This document shows positions 1-7,460 of a stretch of DNA of 26,025 nt, piece by piece. The DNA is taken from the NCBI GenBank assembly GCA_937871985.1, contig CALMPB010000306.1:1-26025 (forward strand). The letters run 5' to 3'. Below the pieces are notes generated by a model that was not told the DNA's origin, did not search any database, and saw nothing but the letters and a program-made list of their open reading frames with translations. The stretch's first letter is position 1. Each line of letters starts with the position of its first letter. The DNA comes from an uncultured Burkholderiaceae bacterium (GTDB lineage: Bacteria > Pseudomonadota > Gammaproteobacteria > Burkholderiales > Burkholderiaceae). The position numbers and the translations under genes were made by a program.

Positions 1-112
1 CTTGAACGAGCAAGGGCTAACAGCATTGACCCTGCTAATCGCTGAAAGTGACCCGAAATCCAAGGATTTGATGGTGCGTTTGACGATGAATCTGATCGCG
101 GACGCTGCTTAA
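1..112 (+). CDS. 3' end of an unidentified gene (partial)
   Basis: An open frame enters from the window edge, with codons starting at base 2, and stops at TAA 110-112, leaving 36 visible residues. The translation begins LNEQGLTALTLLIAE and ends NLIADAA. The segment NEQGLTALTLL loosely resembles the start of an ankyrin repeat (usual pattern G-x-T-A-L-x-x-A), and the rest is helical and amphipathic. Too little is visible to assign a family. The gene could be an ankyrin-type or other alpha-solenoid protein. The frame has no start inside the window, and its natural-looking amino-acid composition is the only support for coding. Confidence 0.45.
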   Translation, partial: LNEQGLTALTLLIAESDPKSKDLMVRLTMNLIADAA

Positions 113-214
113 TGCATCATGGTATTAAACATGATTTAGTTAGTTTTAATCAGTGGAAACAGGTGTAAATCAATTGGGTATGGTTTTCTGGCAATTGAAT
201 AATAATGAGGCTTT

Positions 215-599
215 TATGTGACACCACTTCATCACGCGCCTGCTTGATGCGGGCGGCAACGATCTGGCTGCAGGCACCCCTAGTACTGCTTTTGGAGAAT
301 GGACGAAGAAGAACCCAGTCAGATCTTCCAAGGTCTACGAAGCGGCACGTGCCGGCGATAACCTGGCTCTGCGTCAACTATTCACGGTTCTCGTAATGAA
401 CGCCGATATCGAAGAAGGCCTCATTTTCGCGCAGGCTCACGAGAGGGGGGCGAAGCTCGCCGCCCTCTCGGCTTTGGGTTTGCGAATTCTGGTGAGATTC
501 TCTAATTTGGGCGGCACCCAGAATTTGGGTTTCGTTACCTCCTGCATCCAGGCTCTCCCAGTATCAAATGATATTCCAGGCCGTATTTCCTGGGATTGA
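215..599 (+). pseudogene. possible decayed ankyrin-repeat reading frame
   Basis: Two frames read as pieces of one ankyrin-type protein. In one frame 221-238 encodes TPLHHA, the hallmark of an ankyrin helix 1. From about 240, in another frame that stays open to TGA 597-599, the translation gives LLDAGGNDLAA and then YEAARAGDNLALRQLF, both typical of ankyrin repeat sequence. The second frame has a stop at 219-221 just upstream and no ATG before 396, and no ribosome site is visible. This fits a gene that lost its 5' part and suffered a frameshift or short deletion near 238. A short real gene starting at ATG 396 (67 codons) is possible but lacks a convincing Shine-Dalgarno sequence. The ankyrin assignment is by eye. 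Confidence 0.3.
440..470. repeat. strong hairpin (13 paired bases, 3-base loop)
   Basis: Inverted repeat CGAGAGGG-G-GGCGA, loop AGC, then TCGCC-G-CCCTCTCG. It has 13 Watson-Crick pairs with one G/G mismatch. On the plus strand it is followed by a broken T-rich stretch (GCTTTGGGTTT), so it could act as a terminator for whatever precedes it. It lies inside the possible ankyrin remnant, so it could also be a coincidence of coding sequence. Confidence 0.5.
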
Positions 600-796
600 C
601 GTGGGGCATGTGAAAGGGGATGCACGTTGTGCGCTTTTGGGCGAGTGTTACAAGAGGCTGGAAAATTTTAGTAAACCTTGGTCGATTGGGATTACAATTC
701 ATGCAGCTCACCGAGTTTGCAGTAGGCATAGGGTAACCCGCCCCAGACACGCTGGTGCACGGGTTCTGTGTAATCAGCGATAAGGAGGGTTTCACA
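600..796. other. leader region upstream of the ABC importer; no gene seen
   Basis: Between the possible pseudogene and the binding-protein gene I see no convincing coding frame, tRNA or known riboswitch fold. The only clear signal is the Shine-Dalgarno AAGGAGG at about 782-788. The promoter of the transporter operon should lie here, but no -35/-10 pair is good enough to name. Confidence 0.4.
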
Positions 797-2191
797 ATGA
801 AAGATGGTAAAAGAACACATGGTGATCAGGCAGAAATTATAAAAAAGTCGCCGGATGACTTGACCGAAAATCCGGAGTCAAGCCATGACGAGAACTTGCC
901 TGAGTCCATGTCGCGCCGTAGAACACTCATCGTGGGCGCCACGGCCGTCGCAGGCGCCGCAGTACTGCTGGGCCGCAGCCACCGGGCCTTTGCCGCCCCC
1001 GACCCAGCCAAGGAAATCCGTATTGGCTACATCAGTCCGCGTTCGGGCAATCTCGGCGCATTCAACAAGTCCGATACGTACATGCTGCCGCTGATTCGCA
1101 AGGCCTTGGCCAACGGAGTCACCATCGGGGGCGAGACGTATACGGTCAAGATCCTCGATCGGGACGGCCAGTCGAGCCCGGCGCGTGCCAGCCAGCTCGC
1201 CCGGGAACTCATCAACAAAGACCACATCCATCTGATGCTCACAACATCGACGCCGGAGACGGTCAACCCCGTATCGGATGCGTGCGAGGCGGAAGGTGTA
1301 CCGAGCATAGCCACGGACTGCCCGCTGGAGTCATTCTATTTCGGGCGCGGAGGCAAGCAAGGGCACTTCAAGTGGGCGTTCGATTTCAGTTTCGGCGTCG
1401 CGCAATTCGTGAATGCCTACCTGGCGCAATGGCCCCTGATACAGACCAACAAGAAAGTCGCGGTGATGTACCCCAATGACGCAGACGGCAACGGGTTTCG
1501 CGAGCACCTTGCACCGATCCTGGAGAAAAACGGCTACAAGGTCATCGACCCCGGCGCATATGCGGACGGCACCACGGATTTTTCATCGCAGATTGCCTTG
1601 TTCAGACGTGAGCATTGCGAGATCTTCAATGAGGTTGGGCTGCCGAGCGACCTCCAGGCGTTCTGGCGGCAAGCTGCACAGTTGCATTTCCTGCAGGATC
1701 TGAAAATCGCCCAGTTCACCAAGTCGGGCAGTTTTGCCGCTCAGGTCGCGGCGCTTGGCCCCCTGGGGTACAACGTTTCGGCTGCAACGTTCTGGGCGCC
1801 GGGGTTTCCCTACAAGTCGCCCTTGACCGGCGGAACCTCCCAAGAGCTGGCCGACGGCTACGAAAAGGCCGAGAACGAGATATGGGCGGAGCAGCAAGGT
1901 GCAACACTGGCGCTGTTCGAGATCGGGGTCGAGGCCCTCAAGGCTTCGAAGAATCCCACGAACCGCGCCGCGATTCGCGACGTGATCCCCGCAATCGACA
2001 TGATCACGACCTTGGGCAGGGTGAGCTTCAAGAAAGGCCCCTACCCGAATACCGCCACCACGCCCATGATCGGGGCGCAGTGGGTGAAGACTCCTCCGGG
2101 ATCAAAGTTCCCAATGGATTGGGTTGTCGTCAGCAACGCGGAAGATCCGAATGTCCCGATTCAACGCAAGCCTGTCCCCTACAACCTATGA
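797..2191 (+). CDS. ABC transporter periplasmic substrate-binding protein (LivK-like, Tat-exported)
   Basis: A 464-residue solute-binding protein of the branched-chain amino acid/amide (HAAT, Peripla_BP_6) class. It captures the substrate in the periplasm and delivers it to the permease encoded by the next four genes. ATG 797 is chosen because a near-perfect AAGGAGG lies about 9 bases upstream. Residues 1-37 are a polar, charged stretch, followed by a twin-arginine motif S39-R-R-R-T-L, a hydrophobic segment and a probable cleavage site after AFA (about 66), so export is probably by the Tat route. An in-frame ATG at 908 (M38) would give a conventional Tat peptide but has little ribosome-site support. 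The mature part starts with KEIRIGYISPRSG, typical of the family. The gene overlaps the following ATPase gene. The ligand (amino acid, urea/amide or aromatic acid) cannot be read from sequence. Confidence 0.93.
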   Translation: MKDGKRTHGDQAEIIKKSPDDLTENPESSHDENLPESMSRRRTLIVGATAVAGAAVLLGRSHRAFAAPDPAKEIRIGYISPRSGNLGAFNKSDTYMLPLIRKALANGVTIGGETYTVKILDRDGQSSPARASQLARELINKDHIHLMLTTSTPETVNPVSDACEAEGVPSIATDCPLESFYFGRGGKQGHFKWAFDFSFGVAQFVNAYLAQWPLIQTNKKVAVMYPNDADGNGFREHLAPILEKNGYKVIDPGAYADGTTDFSSQIALFRREHCEIFNEVGLPSDLQAFWRQAAQLHFLQDLKIAQFTKSGSFAAQVAALGPLGYNVSAATFWAPGFPYKSPLTGGTSQELADGYEKAENEIWAEQQGATLALFEIGVEALKASKNPTNRAAIRDVIPAIDMITTLGRVSFKKGPYPNTATTPMIGAQWVKTPPGSKFPMDWVVVSNAEDPNVPIQRKPVPYNL

Positions 2192-2969
2192 CCGCAGCAG
2201 CCGTCCGGATAGCGACGAGATCGGGGTTTCCGCGCGCCCGGCACGGGGGCCGGCGCTGGCGGCTTGCGATGTCAGCGTCAGCTTCGGGGCGTCGCGCGTA
2301 TTGAATGGCGTCAGCCTTGAAGTTCGAACCGGCGAGTTGGTCGGCATCATCGGCCCCAACGGTGCGGGGAAAACGACGCTTTTTGGCGCATTGGTCGGAG
2401 CACTGCGCCCGGTTGCGGGCGCAGTGCTTTTCGAAGGCGTGGATGTGACTCACCAGTCGATGGCCCAGCGGTGCCGCCACGGGTTGGTCAGAACCCACCA
2501 GATTCCCCGCCCATTCAACGGCATGACCGTGTTTGAAAACGTATTCGTTGCGGCCGTGAATACGCATGGCTCGAGCCGCAACGAGGCGTACCAGCGTGCC
2601 GTTGACGCCCTGACTCATACCGACATGCTGGGGGTGGCCAATCGCCGGGCAGAGGCGTTGGGGCTGCTCGATCGCAAACGGCTGGAGCTGTCCCGCACGC
2701 TCGCGACAGAGCCGAAAGTATTGCTGCTGGACGAGATCGGAGGCGGCCTGAGCGAGGGCGAGTCGATGGAGCTCCTGGCCATGATCCGCGCTCTGAGCGA
2801 CCGAGGCATTACCATTGTCTGGATCGAGCACATGGTGCCGTTGTTGCGGAAGGCTGCCGCCAGGTTCGTCTGTCTCCATCAAGGAAAAATCATCGCCGAC
2901 GGAAAGCCCGATGAAGTCATGGCCGATCCGACGGTCACGTCGGCGTACCTCGGAGGCAGCGTGCAATGA
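2151..2969 (+). CDS. branched-chain amino acid-type ABC transporter ATP-binding protein (LivG-like)
   Basis: A cytoplasmic ATPase subunit, 272 residues, of the LivG class. Walker A GPNGAGKT lies at residues 68-75. Walker B VLLLDE is followed by IGGGLSEGE and the H-loop WIEH. The start is ATG 2151, preceded by GGAAG and overlapping the binding-protein gene by 41 bases. No other ATG or GTG lies between it and the ATPase core, so the protein carries about 35 extra polar N-terminal residues. The ABC signature is atypical: where LSGGQ-like sequence is expected the protein reads LGLLDRKRLELSRTLA. I recall a LivG subfamily with LLDRKRLEL and WIEH, so this is probably a subfamily trait rather than damage. 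The gene ends in an ATGA overlap with the next ATPase, indicating translational coupling. Confidence 0.93.
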   Translation: MSRFNASLSPTTYDRSSRPDSDEIGVSARPARGPALAACDVSVSFGASRVLNGVSLEVRTGELVGIIGPNGAGKTTLFGALVGALRPVAGAVLFEGVDVTHQSMAQRCRHGLVRTHQIPRPFNGMTVFENVFVAAVNTHGSSRNEAYQRAVDALTHTDMLGVANRRAEALGLLDRKRLELSRTLATEPKVLLLDEIGGGLSEGESMELLAMIRALSDRGITIVWIEHMVPLLRKAAARFVCLHQGKIIADGKPDEVMADPTVTSAYLGGSVQ

Positions 2970-3697
2970 GCCTGCTCGAGGTCGAAGCATTGAACGTGCA
3001 CCATGGGCTCCTGCAGGCAGTTTGCAACGTGGGCTTCAAGATAGACCGAAGAGAAGTCGTGGCGTTCGTGGGCGCCAATGGCGCTGGCAAGACGACCTTG
3101 TTTCGCGCACTCGCGGGCGCCCACATGCCTGCCGCGGGCAGGGTGGTTCTGGATGGCGCCGATGTGACTTCGGTACCCGACCACCAGCGGGTCAAAAGAG
3201 GTATTGCGCTGGTACCCGAGGGCCGCCATCTGTTCAAGGACTTGACCGTATACGAGAACCTCGCCCTCGCCAACGCGGCAGGCCGCAAGGGCGCATGGGC
3301 CATCGACGCGGTGCTCGACGTTTTTCCCAATCTGGTTCCGCATCTCAGGCAGAAAGCCGGGACGCTCTCCGGGGGCGAGCAGCAGGCTGCGGCAATCGGA
3401 CGGGCCTTGATCACCAATCCGGATATTCTGCTGCTCGATGAAGTGTCGCTGGGGCTGTCTCCGGCGGCGGTGGAAAATGTTTACACATCGATCCGGCGCC
3501 TCGTGGGCGCAGATACGACCATCCTGCTGGTCGAGCAGGATCTGGATCGCGCCCTGTCCGTGGCGACTCGCGTCATTTGCATGCTCGAGGGGCGGATCGT
3601 GCTCGAGGATGCCGTGGGCGCTCTCAGCCGGGAGCAGATCGTCGAGGCGTATTTCGGGATCCGCCAAACGCGTGCCGAGGGAGTGACCGAACAATGA
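2966..3697 (+). CDS. branched-chain amino acid-type ABC transporter ATP-binding protein (LivF-like)
   Basis: The second ATPase subunit, 243 residues, the usual LivF length. Walker A GANGAGKT is at residues 36-43, the signature LSGGEQQ is canonical, Walker B is ILLLDE followed by VSLGLSP, and the H-loop region reads LLVEQD. It should pair with the LivG-like subunit to power the LivH/LivM-like permease. ATG 2966 overlaps the upstream stop (ATGA) and is preceded by GGAGG at about 2952-2956. Its own stop overlaps the permease start in the same way. Because its signature motif is intact and the LivG partner's is degenerate, the two ATP sites may not be equivalent (inference). Confidence 0.95.
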   Translation: MSLLEVEALNVHHGLLQAVCNVGFKIDRREVVAFVGANGAGKTTLFRALAGAHMPAAGRVVLDGADVTSVPDHQRVKRGIALVPEGRHLFKDLTVYENLALANAAGRKGAWAIDAVLDVFPNLVPHLRQKAGTLSGGEQQAAAIGRALITNPDILLLDEVSLGLSPAAVENVYTSIRRLVGADTTILLVEQDLDRALSVATRVICMLEGRIVLEDAVGALSREQIVEAYFGIRQTRAEGVTEQ

Positions 3698-4593
3698 ACT
3701 GGATCGGCGCGCTGGTGCAAGGGATACTGCTTGGCGGTCATTACGCGCTGGTAGCGTGCGGCCTCGCGTTCATGTATTCAGTCATGCGTATCATCAATCT
3801 GGCCCATGGGACGCTGGTGGTCGTCGCCAGTTTTGCATTCTGGGTGCTCGCGGATCACTGGGGCATCAATCCCTTCCTTGCCGCCATCGGGGTCATTCCG
3901 TGCATGGCTCTTCTGGGTTGGGGATTCCAACGAGGCGTTCTCGAGCCGAGCAGTCGCTTCGGGCTGCTGGTTCCAATACTCGCGACGTTCGGCTTTGCCA
4001 TCCTCGTCAACAATCTGCTGTTTCTTTACTTCGGCGCCAGTCCGCATTCACTTGCACCCTACATCGGTACTCTGGCCTACAGCAGCTGGACCATCGGACC
4101 CGACTTCTACGTCGGTAAGCTGGCCGTGTTGATCTTCGTCGTGGCGGTGGCGCTATTCGGCGGATTGAGCCTGTTCCTGGCCAAGACCCAGTTGGGGCGA
4201 GCCATCAGGGCCACCTCCGAGGATCGGGCTACGGTGGGCCTGGTCGGAATCAGCGCGCGCAAGATCAATGCCATCGCCGCGGCGATAGCGCTCGGGACTG
4301 TCGGCATCGCCGGCATGTTCCTCGTCATGCGGGGCGGGGTGACGCCTTACTCCGGCATGGCGGTGCTGCTGTTTGCCTTTGAGGCCGCGGAAATCGGCGG
4401 CGCCGATTCGCTGTGGAAGACGATGCTGGGAGGAATAGTGCTGGGCGTCGCACAATCGTTCGGCGCCTTGCTGAGCCCGCAAGGCTTCCTGATCGCCGGT
4501 CACGGTGTGTTTTTGCTGATTGTCATCGGTCGGGTGGTGTTGTCAAAACCTTCATTCGGACAAATCAAGGCTAGGTTGGCGCGATGGGTATGA
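3694..4593 (+). CDS. branched-chain amino acid-type ABC transporter permease (LivH-like)
   Basis: An inner-membrane permease subunit of 299 residues with about eight hydrophobic helices. It opens with MNWIGALVQGILLGGHYAL and continues GLAFMYSVMRIINLAHG, the characteristic LivH N-terminus. The ATG at 3694 overlaps the preceding stop (ATGA) and follows GAGGGAG about 10 bases upstream. A longer in-frame reading upstream lies inside the LivF gene and is not used. It forms the transmembrane pore with the next gene's product. The end overlaps the LivM-like gene by 10 bases. Substrate specificity cannot be told from this subunit. Confidence 0.94.
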   Translation: MNWIGALVQGILLGGHYALVACGLAFMYSVMRIINLAHGTLVVVASFAFWVLADHWGINPFLAAIGVIPCMALLGWGFQRGVLEPSSRFGLLVPILATFGFAILVNNLLFLYFGASPHSLAPYIGTLAYSSWTIGPDFYVGKLAVLIFVVAVALFGGLSLFLAKTQLGRAIRATSEDRATVGLVGISARKINAIAAAIALGTVGIAGMFLVMRGGVTPYSGMAVLLFAFEAAEIGGADSLWKTMLGGIVLGVAQSFGALLSPQGFLIAGHGVFLLIVIGRVVLSKPSFGQIKARLARWV

Positions 4594-5633
4594 CGTCGAG
4601 TTCCGTTTCCAAGAGCGGAGCCCTCCGCATCGAGCGCTGGACCAAGACCGCGGTGATCGCGATGGGCGCCATCGTCCTCGCGCTCATCGTATTGGCCTTC
4701 GGACCCATGTTCCTGAGTGCGGATGCCGTAAGCAGCCTGACAAGGCTCTTCATTTACGTGATTCTCGCGGTGATGTGGAATGCCCTGGCCGGTTACGGGG
4801 GGATGGTGTCGATTGGGCAACAAGGGTTCTTCGGGCTCGGAGCCTATCTGGTTATTCGTCTCGCGGGTTTCGGCTTGAACCCGTATCTCGCCATCCTGGC
4901 GGGGGCGGTGGGCGTGGGCATATTGTCCGTTCCGATTTCGGCAATCATTCTGAAGCTGACGGAAGGCCGGTTTGCCATCGCGACCTGGGTAGTCTCCGAG
5001 CTTACTGTGCTGCTCATCATGTTCGATCCCACCATCAATGGCGAAACCGGCACGTCGCTGGCACAGCTCATGACCTATTCGCCGCCGGTGCACCGTGCAT
5101 TGACCTACTGGTCGGCACTAAGCTTCATGATTGCGCTTCTGGCGATCATGTTTGTGCTATTGCGTAGTCCAATCGGGGCTTCCATCCAGGCCATTCGCGA
5201 CGATATGGATGCGGCCGAAGCCGTGGGTGTGAAGGTACTGAGCACCAAACGGATCCTGTACGTGCTGGCCGCCTTCGGCGCGGCGGTTGCAGGTGCGTTG
5301 TGGGTGGCAAGCACCATTACGTTTCAGCCTACTTCCTTCTTTTCGGTGCAATGGTCGGCCTTCATGATTTTCATGGCGCTGGTGGGTGGTATCGGCACCT
5401 TCGAAGGCGCGATCATTGGCGCGATCATATTTTTTCTGGTCGAGAACTTTCTTGGCTCGACCGGTGTGTGGTACCTGATTTTCCTGGGAGCGACGGCGCT
5501 TGCGTTTGCGTTGTTTTTGCCGCGCGGCATCTGGGGCACGGTCGAGCGGCGTTTCGGGGTCAACCTGCTTCCTGTGGGGTATCGGGTACGTCAGACGGAG
5601 GCCTTGCGGGCGCACTCGTCACGGCGCCCGTAG
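4584..5633 (+). CDS. branched-chain amino acid-type ABC transporter permease (LivM-like)
   Basis: The second permease subunit, 349 residues, strongly hydrophobic with about nine or ten membrane helices. The family core is visible as YVILAVMWNALAGYGGMVSIGQQGFFGLGAY. The cytoplasmic coupling region AIRDDMDAAEAVGV contacts the ATPases, and VGGIGTFEGAIIGA is a conserved late helix. Two starts are possible: ATG 4584, and ATG 4590, which forms an ATGA overlap with the upstream stop. The longer is used. The C-terminus ends in a basic tail. With the four preceding genes it completes the importer. Confidence 0.94.
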   Translation: MGMTSSSVSKSGALRIERWTKTAVIAMGAIVLALIVLAFGPMFLSADAVSSLTRLFIYVILAVMWNALAGYGGMVSIGQQGFFGLGAYLVIRLAGFGLNPYLAILAGAVGVGILSVPISAIILKLTEGRFAIATWVVSELTVLLIMFDPTINGETGTSLAQLMTYSPPVHRALTYWSALSFMIALLAIMFVLLRSPIGASIQAIRDDMDAAEAVGVKVLSTKRILYVLAAFGAAVAGALWVASTITFQPTSFFSVQWSAFMIFMALVGGIGTFEGAIIGAIIFFLVENFLGSTGVWYLIFLGATALAFALFLPRGIWGTVERRFGVNLLPVGYRVRQTEALRAHSSRRP

Positions 5634-5726
5634 ACGGGTTGAATCCGTTGCCGGCAGCCGCGGCATGCCGGTGTCGCGCACCATAAATGCCTGTCGAGGC
5701 TGAGGCATGGGTTGAGGAGACATGTT

Positions 5727-6488
5727 TTGGACAAATTGTTGAGTGGAAAAATTTGCGTGTTGACGGGCGGGGCCGGCAGCATCGGTTTGGAAACAGCCCG
5801 ACTGTTCCTTGCCGAGGGCGCGCGCGTCATGCTGGTTGACCGGGATGAAAAACGCCTCGCGGACGCCGTGGCGGAACTCCATAGCCCGGATGTCGCCGGC
5901 GCCGTTGCTGATGTGTCCGATGCGCGGGACGTGGAGGCCTGCTTTCGCGAGACGGTCGAACGATGGGGCAAGGTCGATGTGATTTTCAGCAACGCCGGCA
6001 ACTTTGGCGTCATCGCCCCCATCGCGGATTATCCCGAGAGCGCTTTTGACCAGTTGTATGCCACCCATGTAAAGGGCGCGATGCTGACGTGCAAGTACGG
6101 CGTGCGGGTGATGAACGACGGAGGCAGCATCGTCATCACGTCCAGCGTGGCCGGCTTGCGCGGCGATCCGGGCGTCTATGCGTACATCACCGTCAAGCAT
6201 GCGCAGGTCGGGTTCATGCGGGCGCTGGCCAAAGAGCTGGCGCCGCGCCGCATCCGCGTCAACACCGTGCATCCGGGCCCCGTGGACAACGGCTTTCAAA
6301 AACGCATTGAGGAGGAGCTAGGTGCATCCATCGGCGCCGACGGCACCCAGTTCTTCAACCAGATGATTCCGCTCGGACGCCACGCGCGACCCGATGAAAT
6401 CGCCCGTTCGGTGTTGTATCTGGCCTCGGACATGAGCAGTTTTACCACCGGAAGCCGGCTTGTCGTCGATGGCGGCATGAGCGCGTGA
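5727..6488 (+). CDS. short-chain dehydrogenase/reductase (SDR family)
   Basis: A classical SDR of 253 residues that should oxidise or reduce an alcohol/ketone with NAD(H). The nucleotide-binding motif TGGAGSIG is at 13-20, and an acidic residue after the second strand (LVDRD, about D38) favours NAD over NADP. SNAG is at 88-91, and the catalytic residues are S139 or S140 (ITSSVAG) with Y153-x-x-x-K157. The start is TTG 5727, with GAGGAGA about 7 bases upstream. The first possible start, TTG 5712, has no good ribosome site, and the ATG at 5722 is out of frame. It lies 93 bases after the permease on the same strand and may be co-transcribed, suggesting it acts on the imported compound (inference). 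Confidence 0.92.
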   Translation: MDKLLSGKICVLTGGAGSIGLETARLFLAEGARVMLVDRDEKRLADAVAELHSPDVAGAVADVSDARDVEACFRETVERWGKVDVIFSNAGNFGVIAPIADYPESAFDQLYATHVKGAMLTCKYGVRVMNDGGSIVITSSVAGLRGDPGVYAYITVKHAQVGFMRALAKELAPRRIRVNTVHPGPVDNGFQKRIEEELGASIGADGTQFFNQMIPLGRHARPDEIARSVLYLASDMSSFTTGSRLVVDGGMSA

Positions 6489-6558
6489 TTGGCGCTCGCC
6501 AAGATGCCGCTGTCGCAATAGACCGAAGGTACTAGCGTAGAGGCTCCAGGAGATACCC

Positions 6559-7416
6559 ATGGCAGGAAAATATCAAGTCCGTACGATGCGCCGGGAAGAG
6601 CTGGATTTCGCCGTGGATCTCGCGGCGGCCGAGGGCTGGAATCCCGGCCTGCACGATGCCGCGGCTTTTTTTGCGGCCGACCCGGGCGGTTTTCTGGTGG
6701 GCTTGCTGGATGACAAGCCCATAGGCTGCATCTCGGCGGTGCGCTATGGAGACGGATTTGGCTTCCTGGGCTTTTACGTCGTGGCTGAACCGTATCGCGG
6801 CCGTGGCCATGGCTTGCAATTGTGGAACGGCGCCCTGCGACAGTTCGGCGCGCGCAACGTTGGCCTGGATGGCGTGCAGGCGCAGCAGGACAACTACCGC
6901 AAGTCGGGGTTCAAGCTGGCCTACAGCAATATACGCTATGCCTGGAAGGGGCTCGAGCCCGGCCAGGCGGCTGCGTGTTCTCCTAATATCGTTGCGATAG
7001 GCAACATCGCCGCAAGCGACATTGCGCGCTACGATCGCCTTGTGTTTCCAGCGCCGCGCCAGGCGTTTCTTGACGTCTGGCTCCAGTCGCCAGGCTCGGC
7101 GGCTTTGGCCTGGCAGGAGGGTCAGGCGTTGCGCGGCTATGGCGTCATCCGTCCGTGCCGCGAAGGCTGGAAGGCGGGGCCGCTGTTTGCCGATGACGAG
7201 GCTATTGCAAGCTCGCTACTGCTGGCGTTGGCCGAAAAGGCCCGGGGCGGTGGGCCGGTCTACCTTGACGTGCCGGAACCCAATGCGGCCGCCATGCGTC
7301 TTGCCGCCGGCCTCGGCATGCAGGAGGTGTTCGGCACGGCGCGCATGTACAACCGGCAGACGCCGGATATCGCCCTGGAAAAAGTATTCGGCGTGACAAC
7401 GTTCGAGCTTGGTTGA
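6559..7416 (+). CDS. GNAT family N-acetyltransferase
   Basis: A 285-residue protein with an N-terminal GNAT fold. The acetyl-CoA pyrophosphate-binding motif R80-G-R-G83-H-G85 follows a hydrophobic strand (FLGFYVVAEPYR). A second, C-terminal half of about 130 residues resembles the extra domain of YitH-like two-domain acetyltransferases (Acetyltransf_18 type). ATG 6559 has AGGAGA six bases upstream. The acceptor is unknown. The last 16 residues and the sequence just past the stop are duplicated at 15764-15838 beyond the potassium locus, which implies that a paralogue once stood nearby. Confidence 0.88.
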   Translation: MAGKYQVRTMRREELDFAVDLAAAEGWNPGLHDAAAFFAADPGGFLVGLLDDKPIGCISAVRYGDGFGFLGFYVVAEPYRGRGHGLQLWNGALRQFGARNVGLDGVQAQQDNYRKSGFKLAYSNIRYAWKGLEPGQAAACSPNIVAIGNIAASDIARYDRLVFPAPRQAFLDVWLQSPGSAALAWQEGQALRGYGVIRPCREGWKAGPLFADDEAIASSLLLALAEKARGGGPVYLDVPEPNAAAMRLAAGLGMQEVFGTARMYNRQTPDIALEKVFGVTTFELG

Positions 7417-7443
7417 TCGGCCCCGCTTGCGCTGGTAGGTCAA
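7369..7443 (+). repeat. direct repeat copy A: GNAT gene 3' end
   Basis: The last 48 bases of the GNAT gene plus 27 bases downstream match 15764-15838 without gaps at about 57 of 75 positions by eye. The match includes the shared coding end (VFGVTT, ELG, stop) and the downstream GATC and CCGCTTG. The similarity continues past the stop codon, so it is a DNA duplication rather than only protein conservation. Confidence 0.75.
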
Positions 7444-7460
7444 TAAGCAACCGATGCCGA

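Noticed and set aside
2130..2990. Minus-strand open frame of 286 codons
   Set aside because: Antisense to the LivG-like ATPase gene, with no ribosome site or family motif.
5686..5710. ATGCCT...AGGCAT inverted repeat before the SDR gene
   Set aside because: Only about six pairs with a long loop and no T-run, so it is too weak to call a terminator or operator.
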